Position numbers and translations under genes: made by a program. From the NCBI RefSeq assembly GCF_003001675.1, contig NZ_PVYW01000017.1, positions 1 through 64,000 of the forward strand: a stretch of 64,000 nucleotides of DNA, written 5' to 3'. The stretch comes from Cohnella sp. SGD-V74. Its GTDB lineage: Bacteria; Bacillota; Bacilli; Paenibacillales; Paenibacillaceae. This document shows, piece after piece, positions 35,295-44,078 of this stretch. The notes below the pieces were generated by a model, which saw only the letters and a program-made list of their open reading frames with translations, searched no databases and was not told where the DNA came from. The stretch's first letter is position 1; each line of letters begins with the position of its first letter.

Positions 35295-36152
35295 TCAGAT
35301 TTCGTTCCAGATTCTCCTCGCATTGTCCAAGGCGATCTTCGTCGCTTGCACGCAAGGCTCCATGCCTTCGAATTCGATGGACAAGCAGCCGTCGAAGCCC
35401 GATTCCTTCACGATGCGCAGCGCTTCCCGGGTATCGAGATCCCCGTGACCGGCGATCGCGCCCCGTAGATAAGCTCCGTTCGCCGATCTGAACCAGCCGT
35501 CGCCCGGGGCTGCCGTGGCCGGCCGGATGTAGAAGTCTTTGACGTGAACGATGGACGCCAGCTTGGCGTTGTTGCGCACGCCGACCAGCGGATTCTCGTC
35601 GACGCAGACGAAGTTGCCGATATCGAGCGTCGTACGGAAGTTGTCCCGCGCGACTTCATTTACGATCGCTTGCACTCTGTCGCTCGCTTGCACGTAATAG
35701 CCGTGGTTTTCGATGCTGGTCGTGATGCCGTATTGCGCCGCATAATCGGCAATCCGGCGGCAAGCTTCAACCAGCTTGGGGAAGTCCTCCATGAATTGAC
35801 GGATGGACCGATCCTCGGAGTTCGCCACGTCATGGCGCATCAGCTTGACGCCCAGCGCGGCGGCGACATCCACTTCGCGCTGGACGCGCGCGATCTCCCG
35901 TTCGAACGCCTCGTCGTCCAAGCCCGCGAAGTTCGCGCCGATCGCATAATTGGAAATCTCGATGCCTACTTCAGCCGCCTTGGCGCGGATCGCCTCGACC
36001 AGAGCGGAATCGGCGGTCAAGTCGACGCCGAGCGGCACGATCTCGACATGCTCGCCGCCCAGCTCGGCCACCTTGCCGACGACGCCTACGTAGTCCAGCT
36101 CTCCTCTCTCTACCGCTTGCCACAAGCTGTAAGAGCTGATCCCGAGCTTCAT
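35295..36152 (-). CDS. sugar phosphate isomerase/epimerase
   Basis: 285 residues, a second barrel of the same superfamily (KLGISSYSLWQAV at the start, SIENHGYYVQ, TLDIGNFV, VHVKDFY). Its start overlaps the stop of the dehydrogenase gene by four bases (ATGA), so the products are made together. It probably handles the keto product of that dehydrogenase. Confidence 0.88.
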   Translation of the reverse strand: MKLGISSYSLWQAVERGELDYVGVVGKVAELGGEHVEIVPLGVDLTADSALVEAIRAKAAEVGIEISNYAIGANFAGLDDEAFEREIARVQREVDVAAALGVKLMRHDVANSEDRSIRQFMEDFPKLVEACRRIADYAAQYGITTSIENHGYYVQASDRVQAIVNEVARDNFRTTLDIGNFVCVDENPLVGVRNNAKLASIVHVKDFYIRPATAAPGDGWFRSANGAYLRGAIAGHGDLDTREALRIVKESGFDGCLSIEFEGMEPCVQATKIALDNARRIWNEI

Positions 36153-37210
36153 AGACGAACCTCCTCGCCCTTAGCTGCGGACTCGTAAATTCCGCACAGA
36201 ATCTTCATAATTTCCACGCCGTCCTCGACCGGGCTGATCTGCTCCGTTCCGTTCAGGATGCAGTCGACGAAATGATCGACCTCGTTCTGGAACGCCGCGT
36301 CGCCGGAAAATCCGGCCGTGCTGTCGGTCTGAGGCTGGATATTCAAAATCGTGTCGTGCTTCTCGGTTACGATTACAACCTCGGGATCAATCTCGAAGCT
36401 GCCTTTGTCCCCGTACAGACGGACCATGCCTTCGTCTTTTTTCGCATGCAGCGAATAGCTGACGTCGACCATGATGGACGCGCCGTTCTCGAAGCGGATA
36501 ATCGCGCTCGCCAAATCTTCGACCGTGTTTTTCGAAGCGTCGTAGTCGGCCGCTTTATAGAAAGAGAGGTGCTTGACGTTGGAGCGGTTGCCCAGCTTCT
36601 TGTACGTGTTCGCGCTGACGGCCGTCGCTTTGGGCTTGCCCATCAAGTACCAGCACAAGTCGATGACGTGAACGCCGATGTCGATGAGCGGACCGCCTCC
36701 GGAACGCTCGACGTCCGCGAACCAGCCGCCCGGATTGCCGAGCCGGCGAAGCGTCGACGCCTTGGCGTAATACAGCTCTCCGAATTCGCCTTGCTCGGCG
36801 AATTCGCGCAGCATCTTCACGTTCGGATCGTATCTGCGCACATAGCCGACTTGCAGCAGCTTGCCGGTCTCGCGCACCGCCTTCTCGACTTCGTAAGCCT
36901 CTTCCATCGTACGGCAGAGCGGCTTCTCCACGAGCACGTGCTTGCCGGCGCGCAAAGCGGCGATGCTGATCGGCGCATGCGTATTGTTCCAGGTGCAGAC
37001 GCTCACGGCGTCGATGTCCGCGTCCGCGAGCAGCTCGCGGTAATCCGAGTAGACCTTGTCCGCTCCGTACTTATCCGCCACTTGACGCGCTCTGGCTTCG
37101 TTCACGTCGCAGATCGCGACGATCTTCGCGTCCGGATTGCGCGCATATGAATTCAAATGCATCTCCGAAATCGATCCCGTACCAATGACGCCAATTCGAA
37201 CTTTTTGCAT
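36149..37210 (-). CDS. Gfo/Idh/MocA-family oxidoreductase
   Basis: 353 residues. N-terminal Rossmann fold (VRIGVIGTGSISEMHL), the conserved VEKPLC with the catalytic Lys region, then GGPLIDIGVHVIDLC typical of the C-terminal domain. It oxidises or reduces a sugar or inositol with NAD(P). ATG 37210 is selected for GGGAG ten bases upstream; a longer frame to 37246 has no SD. It heads a three-gene operon divergent from an AraC regulator. Confidence 0.92.
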   Translation of the reverse strand: MQKVRIGVIGTGSISEMHLNSYARNPDAKIVAICDVNEARARQVADKYGADKVYSDYRELLADADIDAVSVCTWNNTHAPISIAALRAGKHVLVEKPLCRTMEEAYEVEKAVRETGKLLQVGYVRRYDPNVKMLREFAEQGEFGELYYAKASTLRRLGNPGGWFADVERSGGGPLIDIGVHVIDLCWYLMGKPKATAVSANTYKKLGNRSNVKHLSFYKAADYDASKNTVEDLASAIIRFENGASIMVDVSYSLHAKKDEGMVRLYGDKGSFEIDPEVVIVTEKHDTILNIQPQTDSTAGFSGDAAFQNEVDHFVDCILNGTEQISPVEDGVEIMKILCGIYESAAKGEEVRL

Positions 37211-37251
37211 CTGCCCAGCACTCCCTATGCTCACATTTGTTCTCAATTCGT

Positions 37252-37259
37252 ATTATAAT
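37252..37259. promoter_or_regulatory. overlapping divergent -10 boxes
   Basis: TATTATAATG gives TATAAT on the plus strand (37254-37259) and, read on the other strand, TATAAT at 37257-37252. It lies between the dehydrogenase operon and the AraC gene. Good -35 partners are not evident on either strand, which fits activator dependence. Confidence 0.4.
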
Positions 37260-37330
37260 GGGATGAAGAGCCGATGCCATGCAAAAGCATGCTCATTATT
37301 TGCACGATCGTGCGGTTTTGGAGGGAACTC

Positions 37331-38209
37331 ATGGAGAAACACGCCGCTTTCAAAGAATCGATGCCAATGCCGAATCCGTCCTTTCCCATTAAAGTTCACC
37401 CGCCCCTTCCTTTCAAAGTGGTCAGCGGCCAAACTTTGTTCGTTCACCATTGGCACGAGCATATGGAATTTCTATTTTTCGTATCGGGCAGCGCGGTTAT
37501 TGAATGCGGTTCCAATCCGGTGTCCTGCCGGAGCGGCGATCTGTGCGTCGTGAACAGCAACGAGCTGCACTACGGGTTCAGCACTTCGGACGATTTATCC
37601 TATTATGCGATGATCGTCGACATCTCTTTGCTGCACAGTCATGCGATGGACGCCGTGGAGACGAAGTTCATTACGCCGATTATCCGCAACCGGATTTTGT
37701 TCCAGAATTTGGTCTCCGGCGACGAGGAGATGAACCGCTGCATGCAGTCCATCATTCAGGAGCTGCAGCGGCAGGAGCTCGGCTACGAGTTGTCCGTCAA
37801 ATCCCACCTGTACCGGATGCTTTCCCTGCTCGTGCGCAAATACGTCGCCACGACGACCGAGCTGGACGAGTATCGCAACCGGCTCAAGGAGCTGGAGCGG
37901 CTCGCCCCCGTGTTCGCCTACATCGACGATCATTACAAGGAGAAGCTGTCCGTCCAGCAGCTGGCGGACATCGCGGGTCTAAGCCGGTACCACTTCAGCC
38001 GGCTGTTCAAGCAGGTGACGGACAAGTCTCTGATCGAATACGTCAATCTGATCCGGATCAACAAGGCCGAGAACATGCTGCGGAGCAAAAGCATGAATAT
38101 TTCGGAGATCGCGATGGAGACGGGGTTCAGCGATATTTATTATTTCAGCCGGACGTTCAAGAAGCTGAAGAAGATGTCGCCGACGGAGTGGAAGAACGGC
38201 GCCCTCTAG
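37331..38209 (+). CDS. AraC-family regulator with cupin sensor
   Basis: 292 residues. N-terminal cupin (about 20-130: HHWHEHMEFLFFVSG) and C-terminal AraC double HTH (about 190-290: LADIAGLSRYHFSRLFK). ATG 37331 follows GGAGGG. Divergent to the dehydrogenase/isomerase operon and its most likely regulator. Confidence 0.93.
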   Translation: MEKHAAFKESMPMPNPSFPIKVHPPLPFKVVSGQTLFVHHWHEHMEFLFFVSGSAVIECGSNPVSCRSGDLCVVNSNELHYGFSTSDDLSYYAMIVDISLLHSHAMDAVETKFITPIIRNRILFQNLVSGDEEMNRCMQSIIQELQRQELGYELSVKSHLYRMLSLLVRKYVATTTELDEYRNRLKELERLAPVFAYIDDHYKEKLSVQQLADIAGLSRYHFSRLFKQVTDKSLIEYVNLIRINKAENMLRSKSMNISEIAMETGFSDIYYFSRTFKKLKKMSPTEWKNGAL

Positions 38210-38236
38210 AGGCCGGCCGCCTTGGGCCGGCTCTCT
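38208..38236. terminator. bidirectional terminator, AraC / response regulator
   Basis: AGAGGCCGGCC (38208-38218) with GGGCCGGCTCTCT (38224-38236), five-base loop. It overlaps the AraC stop and lies 5 bases from the response regulator stop. Confidence 0.7.
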
Positions 38237-38240
38237 TCGG

Positions 38241-39329
38241 TCAGCCCCCTTCGGCCAGTTCTCCTTCCAGCTGGCGCTTCCATTCCTCCAGCTTCCGGAC
38301 GGACGATTCGTCCCCGGATTCGCGCAGATGCCGCAGCAATCGTTCGTACACGTTGTCCCGATAAGGGTCCAGCTCGAGAAGCTTCCATAGCAGCCGTTCC
38401 CGTACGGGGCCGTCCGTCTCGTCGGCAAGTCGGGCCAGATGGCGGATGTACGCCGTCCGCAGCTCGATTCGTCTGCCGTCCGCCCAATCGTAATGCTCGG
38501 TTTCCAAGTAATCTCCCCGGTAGAGCGCCAGCAGCTCGTCCACTTCCTCGACGCCTCCGCGCCGCATAAGGGCGTTCAACCGCTCCACGTCGCTGTCCAC
38601 ATGGTCCGCGTGCATCCAGTAACGCTCGTCCCCGAACGCCACCGTATCCGCAAAGCCTCCCGCCCTCAGCATGTTGCGCACATTGTACAGAGTCGTATGG
38701 AACAACGCTTTGGCGCGTTCGGAATCGATCTCCGGCCAGAGATGATCGAGAATATGGTAACGGTAGACCGGCTCTCCGCCGTGGCTCCACAAATAAGCGA
38801 ACAGCTCTTTCGTCTTCCGGGTCCGCCACGTGACGAGCCGCCCTTCTCCGTCGTACAGCTCCAGGCTTCCCATCGCCTTCAAGTTCAGCCTCTGCCTTGA
38901 GGCCGGCTTGTCCGCCGGCGTTTCGCCCGCGTCCGCTCTTGCCGGAGCGGCTCTTCTCGCCGCTCTCTCCCGCAGCGATTCGTACCGTTCGATCGTCTTG
39001 CGCAGCCGGTCTTTCGCGACGGGCTTAAGCAAGTATCCGATCGCGTTCTTGTCGAACGCCTCCAGCGCGTATTGGTGATAAGCGGTCACGAATACGATCT
39101 CCGCGTCGGGACACCGCACGCCGAGCAGTTCTCCGGCCACGAGTCCATTCGTTCCCGGCATCTCGATATCCAGGAAGATCAGATCCGGCTGCAGCTTCTC
39201 CGCTTGCTCCACCGCCTCCGACACCATCCTGAACTTCCCTGCGACTTCCACGCCCCCGATCTCCTGCAGCAAAATTTCCAGAACGTCGAGGGCGATCTCT
39301 TCGTCATCTATCAGCAGCGCTCTTAACAT
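38241..39329 (-). CDS. response regulator with SARP-like winged helix and BTAD domain
   Basis: 362 residues. REC domain (1-120) with Asp8/Asp9 and phospho-accepting Asp54 (IFLDIEMPG); after a linker a winged-helix OmpR/SARP-type DNA-binding domain (about 150-235) and a bacterial transcriptional activation domain (240-355). ATG 39329 overlaps the end of the hybrid kinase gene by 26 bases, so the two are coupled and form a two-component pair. The regulon is unknown. Confidence 0.9.
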   Translation of the reverse strand: MLRALLIDDEEIALDVLEILLQEIGGVEVAGKFRMVSEAVEQAEKLQPDLIFLDIEMPGTNGLVAGELLGVRCPDAEIVFVTAYHQYALEAFDKNAIGYLLKPVAKDRLRKTIERYESLRERAARRAAPARADAGETPADKPASRQRLNLKAMGSLELYDGEGRLVTWRTRKTKELFAYLWSHGGEPVYRYHILDHLWPEIDSERAKALFHTTLYNVRNMLRAGGFADTVAFGDERYWMHADHVDSDVERLNALMRRGGVEEVDELLALYRGDYLETEHYDWADGRRIELRTAYIRHLARLADETDGPVRERLLWKLLELDPYRDNVYERLLRHLRESGDESSVRKLEEWKRQLEGELAEGG

Positions 39330-42300
39330 GGATTCCCTCCGGTATATGAAGCTTGACTTGCGTGCCTTGCCCGATCAGGCTGCGATACTCCAGCTTGCCT
39401 CTGTACAGCATCTGCAGCCGCCGGTTAACGTTGCGAATGCCGACGCCTCCGGTCCGGCCTTTGTCCAAGGCGTCCAGCGTCTCCTCGTCCATGCCGATGC
39501 CGTCGTCCTCCACCACGATCTCGATGCCTCCGTCCCCGCGGCTTACGATAATGTCCAGAGTGCCTCCCTCGGGCTTCGGTCCTATTCCGTGGCGCACGGC
39601 GTTCTCCACGATCGGCTGCAGCGTAAGCGGAGGAAGCATGCATCGTATCCCCTCCTCGATCCGGTAACGAACCTGCAGCCTGTCGCCGAAACGAAGCTGT
39701 TCGATGGCGAGATACGCTTTGACCAGCTCCAGCTCCCGCTCCAGATCCACCCGTTCTCCCTGGAAGACGAAGGTGAACTTCGCCCGCAAATAGGTTGTCA
39801 GGTGGTGAATCGTTTCCCTGAGCTTGTCCACGTCTTTATAGCTGAGGCCGACGAGCGCGTTCATGCTGTTGTACAGAAAATGCGGAGTGATCTGCGCCTG
39901 CAGGAAATCCATCTCCCTGCGCACGGCTTGCTCGGAAGAGTTCTTCATCGCGAGCAGCGACTGCGCTCTCGCCTTAAGCTCCGCAAGCTCGAACGGCTTC
40001 TGCAAAATGTCGTTCGCCCCGGCGGCGAACGACGCCACCGTATCCCCCGTCTGCCCGGATGCCGTAAGCATCAGTACCGGAAGCTCGGCCAGGCCGTGCA
40101 GCGTGCGGATTTCCCGGCATACGTCGAGGCCGGAGATGCCCGGCATCATCAGATCCAGCAGCACCAAGTCGGGCTTCGGATGCCGCAGCAGCGCCGCGAG
40201 CGCTTCCGCCCCGCCGCCGACCGCCGTGTAGCCGCAGCCCATCGCGGACGCCGCGTGAATCAGTATTTTCAGATTGGAAGGCTCGTCGTCCACGATCAGC
40301 ATGTGGAACTTGTGTCCCGGCTCGTGATGCGTCGTTCCGGCCAGCGTCGGGAACGCGCGCTCCTCCGGCTCGGCGGCCGCCGCGACTTCCTCCGATTGGA
40401 AGTCGATCGGCAGCGTAAACGTGAACCGCGAGCCGATCCCGACCTCCGATTCGACCTCCAGCCTCCCTCCTTGCAATTCCACCAATTGCTTGGAGATGCT
40501 CAGCCCGAGTCCCAGGCCGGAATTCGAAGCTTGCCCCTCCTCGTCCTCGTACTGCACGAAAGCTTGAAACAGCCCGGCCAGCGCTTCCTCGGGAATGCCC
40601 TTCCCCGTGTCGGTGACGGATACGGCCAACTCCTCGTCCCGTCGTTCCGCCGTCACCTGCACCGTCCCCTGTTTCGTATTTTTCAGACCGTTTTCCATCA
40701 AATTGTGCAAAATCTGCCTGAGCCGGTTCTCGTCCGCCCTTACGAGCGGAAGCGTCGCAGGCAGCGCGTTGACAAGCTTCACATCCCGGTTCGCCGAAGC
40801 GATCGAGAGCGTCTCGATGACGAACCTCACGGACATCGCCACATCTACAGAAGTCGGCTGTATCGTCAGTTGGCCATGGCGAATCCGGTTCAGGTCCATA
40901 ATATCGTGCACCAAGCCCGAGAGCCGTCGCCCGAGCAAGTGCAGCATATGAATGTTCTCGCGCTGTTCCCCTTGCAGCGGAGCCTGCCGATCGTCCAGAA
41001 GCGCCTGCGACAAATTCACGATTCCGTGAAGGGGCGTTCGCAGCTCGTGGGACGTCTTGGCCAGAAACTCGTCTTTCTGACGGTCGTATTGCAGAAGTTG
41101 GGCGGTTAGCCGCTCGCTCTTCCGGAAGGCGTTCTGCATCCGGTCCGACATGAGGAACGCTTGCGAGAACACGAGCAGCATCGGCGTTACGATCATGAAA
41201 TACGGGTTGTCCAGCGCCAGCTTGTAGCGGGTCTGCCCGTAAATCCAAGTAACGATCAGGAAAAAGCAGCCCATCAGCATGTAGTAGCTGTCGTGCGGGC
41301 TTCGGCGATGGCTGCGGAAGATCGCGTAGAAAATCAGAATGAAGGCGATGACCTGCAGCACGATGGCCGCCCACCAGAACCAGAGCAGGTAGCGGCTGGG
41401 AGCGAGCATGAACATGGCCAGATATACGAAGCCGTACTTGCACAGCCATAGAAACAGGGAGTTGTTCTTCTCCCCCAGATAGCGGTACACATACAGGCCG
41501 AACAGCACGAACGTAAGATACGCGAACAGGAAAATCAGCTTCTGCAGCCAAGCGAAGGGAATGTCCGGCACGAGCGCGGTGGCCAGAATCTCGTCGTCTA
41601 TCGAGAAGAACAAGCCCGTCGACAAGCAGAAGAAGCAGAAGTGCATCAGATGCCGCTCTTGACGCCACTGCTTGAACATGCCGGCATAGTACAGTCCGAA
41701 CACGAGCATCGTCGTCACGAGAATCATGTTCGCCAGACGGGACTGGTCCCGTCGCTTCATTACGTCCTCGGTCGTTCCGAATTCGGGCGCCTGCACCAGT
41801 CCCCCTTCGATGAATCGGAAGCTGGTCACCTGAATGATGATCTCGACCGTTCCATCTCGCGACAGCGCGGTTCCGAAGAAGGGAAGGTTGCTGGGCGCGA
41901 ACTCTCCCTCGCTCAGCGCCGTGCGTCCGTTGCCGCCCAGATCCTCGCCGTTCATGTAGATCCGGCTCGACATGCGGATCTTCTTCGCGCGCAGGCTGAA
42001 CGAATCCGACTCGCCTACGCGGACGAGCAGCCGATATGTCCCGGCTCCGTAGCCGTTAGTGCCTTGCGCGTCCGAGCCTAGCAGTCCCTTCCAATTCCCA
42101 GGCACGCGGACGAACGTTCTTTTCTCATTCAGAAGCGCGGAGCCTTCTCCGCGAAAATCTTCCGGACCGAGCAGCATCCCCTCGTAGAACTCCCATTCTC
42201 CGCGCAGCGGAACAATCCCGCGTTCGCCGTAGTTCCAGCGGGACGAGTCCAGCACTCCGCCTTTCGCCTCGGGATATTCGGCCATCGGATTCAGCCAACT

Positions 42301-42372
42301 GAACATATTAATGAAGGTAATGATCAGGAATAGGAGGATCGTACCGAGTAAAATCGACAGTTGTTTGTTCAT
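39304..42372 (-). CDS. hybrid 7TMR-type histidine kinase with two kinase modules
   Basis: 1022 residues. An N-terminal membrane segment, an extracellular domain (to about 210), about seven transmembrane segments (215-400), HisKA (KTSHELRTPL, His near 444) with HATPase, a receiver (LIVDDEPSNL near 690, phospho-Asp in LVLLDLMMPG near 740) and then a second kinase of LytS type: ITPHFLYNS near 835 and QPIVENAVRHGI. The REC and second catalytic module suggest an internal relay. ATG 42372 has GGAGG only one base before it, so the start is uncertain; the frame opens up to 42390. Confidence 0.9.
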   Translation of the reverse strand: MNKQLSILLGTILLFLIITFINMFSWLNPMAEYPEAKGGVLDSSRWNYGERGIVPLRGEWEFYEGMLLGPEDFRGEGSALLNEKRTFVRVPGNWKGLLGSDAQGTNGYGAGTYRLLVRVGESDSFSLRAKKIRMSSRIYMNGEDLGGNGRTALSEGEFAPSNLPFFGTALSRDGTVEIIIQVTSFRFIEGGLVQAPEFGTTEDVMKRRDQSRLANMILVTTMLVFGLYYAGMFKQWRQERHLMHFCFFCLSTGLFFSIDDEILATALVPDIPFAWLQKLIFLFAYLTFVLFGLYVYRYLGEKNNSLFLWLCKYGFVYLAMFMLAPSRYLLWFWWAAIVLQVIAFILIFYAIFRSHRRSPHDSYYMLMGCFFLIVTWIYGQTRYKLALDNPYFMIVTPMLLVFSQAFLMSDRMQNAFRKSERLTAQLLQYDRQKDEFLAKTSHELRTPLHGIVNLSQALLDDRQAPLQGEQRENIHMLHLLGRRLSGLVHDIMDLNRIRHGQLTIQPTSVDVAMSVRFVIETLSIASANRDVKLVNALPATLPLVRADENRLRQILHNLMENGLKNTKQGTVQVTAERRDEELAVSVTDTGKGIPEEALAGLFQAFVQYEDEEGQASNSGLGLGLSISKQLVELQGGRLEVESEVGIGSRFTFTLPIDFQSEEVAAAAEPEERAFPTLAGTTHHEPGHKFHMLIVDDEPSNLKILIHAASAMGCGYTAVGGGAEALAALLRHPKPDLVLLDLMMPGISGLDVCREIRTLHGLAELPVLMLTASGQTGDTVASFAAGANDILQKPFELAELKARAQSLLAMKNSSEQAVRREMDFLQAQITPHFLYNSMNALVGLSYKDVDKLRETIHHLTTYLRAKFTFVFQGERVDLERELELVKAYLAIEQLRFGDRLQVRYRIEEGIRCMLPPLTLQPIVENAVRHGIGPKPEGGTLDIIVSRGDGGIEIVVEDDGIGMDEETLDALDKGRTGGVGIRNVNRRLQMLYRGKLEYRSLIGQGTQVKLHIPEGIHVKSAADR

Positions 42373-42436
42373 GCCTCCATCATATAACAATCGCGGTGCG
42401 GATTCGATCCTCTTTTTTGCGCGTTGCGCGGTCGAT

Positions 42437-42465
42437 TTTACTCCTAAGAGAAGGAGGACTATACT
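42437..42465 (+). promoter_or_regulatory. promoter of mqnB-mqnD
   Basis: TTTACT (42437-42442), 17 bases, TATACT (42460-42465), about 55 bases before the mqnB ATG. Confidence 0.6.
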
Positions 42466-42521
42466 TAATTAAGTAGAGATGCGCGGTTATCGTCGTGAAG
42501 CCGGAAAGAGAGGAAACGGAG

Positions 42522-43178
42522 ATGTCTCGTAAAATATTGGTTATGACCGCCGTCGAGGCGGAAAAAGAAGCGGTGCTGAGGGGACTGCGCGGAAATCCGG
42601 ACTGCGAGGTAAAAGTCGCCGGCGTCGGACCCGCGGCTGCGGCTGCGAGCACGGCGTTGGCGCTGGCCCGAAGCGGCGCGGAATACGGACTCGTCGTCAG
42701 CGCCGGCATCGCGGGAGGCTTCGCGGGCGTCGCGCCGGTCGGCTCGATCGTCGTCGCCAGCGAGTCGGTCGCGGCGGACTTGGGCGCGGAGACGCCGGAA
42801 GGCTTCGCCGGGGTGAACAAGCTCGGCTTCGGTACAAACCGGCTGGAAGCCGATGCCTCGCTCGCTTCACGGCTTGCGGAAGCGCTTCGGAACGCGGGAA
42901 TTCCGGCGCATTGCGGCCCCGTGCTGACGCTGTCGACGGTGACGGGCACCGCCGCCACGGCGGAAGCTCTGGCCCTGAGAGTGCCGGGAGCGGCCGCCGA
43001 AGCGATGGAAGGCTACGGCGTCGCCGAAGCGGCGAGCCGTTACGGCATTCCCTTCCTGGAAATACGCGCGATCTCCAACGCGGTCGGACCGCGCGACAGG
43101 GCCGCCTGGCGAATCGGCGACGCCCTTGCCGCGCTGGAAGCGGCCAGCATTCATCTGACGGAGGTGTTGTCCTCATGA
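42522..43178 (+). CDS. mqnB: futalosine hydrolase
   Basis: 218 residues, nucleoside phosphorylase fold (ILVMTAVEAEKEAV, VSAGIAGGFAG, AEAMEGYGVAEAA). It splits futalosine in the futalosine route to menaquinone. The assignment over other MTA/SAH-type hydrolases rests on mqnD being next, overlapping by four bases. ATG 42522 with AGAGAGG upstream; an earlier frame start at 42495 is less likely. Confidence 0.9.
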   Translation: MSRKILVMTAVEAEKEAVLRGLRGNPDCEVKVAGVGPAAAAASTALALARSGAEYGLVVSAGIAGGFAGVAPVGSIVVASESVAADLGAETPEGFAGVNKLGFGTNRLEADASLASRLAEALRNAGIPAHCGPVLTLSTVTGTAATAEALALRVPGAAAEAMEGYGVAEAASRYGIPFLEIRAISNAVGPRDRAAWRIGDALAALEAASIHLTEVLSS

Positions 43179-44020
43179 AAATCGCTTATTCGCCCTGTCC
43201 CAACGACACGTTCGTCTTTCATGCGCTCGTGCACGGCCTCGTCCCCGGCGCGCCGGAGTTCGAAGTCACCTACGCCGACATCGACATCACGAACACGCTT
43301 GCCGCAAGCTCCAACGAGCTCGACATAATGAAAATCTCCTACGCGGCCCTGCCGTGGGTGTTGCCCGAATATAAGCTGGTGCCGTGCGGCGGCGCGTTAG
43401 GAAGAGGCTGCGGGCCGCTCGTGCTTCGCCTCGGCTCGAACGGCTCGGAGTCTGCCGACGCCGCGGCGCTGTCCGGCAAACGAGTAGCCGTCCCCAGCGA
43501 GCGTTCGACGGCTTATCTGCTGTTCCGGCTCTGGGCGGCGCGCAACGTGCCGGGAGGCGTCGGCGAGATCGTCGTCATGCCGTTCCACGAAATTATGCCC
43601 GCCGTGCGCGACGGCCGGATTGACGCCGGGCTCGTCATTCACGAGGCGCGATTCACGTATCGGAACTACGGCCTGTCCCAAGTCGTCGACTTGGGCAACT
43701 GGTGGGAAAGCGATACCGGCCTGCCGATCCCGCTCGGCGCGATCATCGCCCGCCGCTCGCTCGACCTGGAGCGGATTAGCGAATGGATTCAGGCTTCTGT
43801 CGCCTATGCATGGCAGCACCCGGAAGCTTCGGAGAACTACGTGATGGAGCACGCGCAGGAAATGGACCCGCAAGTGGCTAAATCGCACATCGAGCTGTAC
43901 GTCAACGAGTTCACCGCCGGCCTGGGCGACGACGGCTTCGCCGCCGTGACCACGCTGCTGGAGCGAGCGATCGCGGAAGGGCTCGTTCCGGCGATGGATC
44001 TGGCCGAGCTTCGTTCATAA
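43175..44020 (+). CDS. mqnD: 1,4-dihydroxy-6-naphthoate synthase
   Basis: 281 residues, periplasmic-binding-protein-like fold adapted as enzyme. MKIAYSPCPNDTFVFHAL, the family start, and SYAALPWVLPEYKLVPCGGALG are MqnD signatures. It turns cyclic de-hypoxanthine futalosine into dihydroxynaphthoate. Its start overlaps the mqnB stop (ATGA). A strong terminator follows at 44028. Confidence 0.94.
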   Translation: MKIAYSPCPNDTFVFHALVHGLVPGAPEFEVTYADIDITNTLAASSNELDIMKISYAALPWVLPEYKLVPCGGALGRGCGPLVLRLGSNGSESADAAALSGKRVAVPSERSTAYLLFRLWAARNVPGGVGEIVVMPFHEIMPAVRDGRIDAGLVIHEARFTYRNYGLSQVVDLGNWWESDTGLPIPLGAIIARRSLDLERISEWIQASVAYAWQHPEASENYVMEHAQEMDPQVAKSHIELYVNEFTAGLGDDGFAAVTTLLERAIAEGLVPAMDLAELRS

Positions 44021-44027
44021 CGAATAG

Positions 44028-44069
44028 GGCGCGCAGCTCCCGAATCGCCGTTCGCGGGAGTTGCGCGCC
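44028..44069. terminator. terminator shared by mqnD and the FliD-like gene
   Basis: GGCGCGCAGCTCCCG (44028-44042) pairs with CGGGAGTTGCGCGCC (44055-44069), with TTTCC after it on the plus strand. It lies between convergent genes. Confidence 0.88.
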
Positions 44070-44078
44070 TTTCCTATT

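Noticed and set aside
38206..38829. 207-codon minus-strand ORF over the response regulator
   Set aside because: It is another frame of the BTAD response regulator gene, which has a family match and the right overlap with its kinase.
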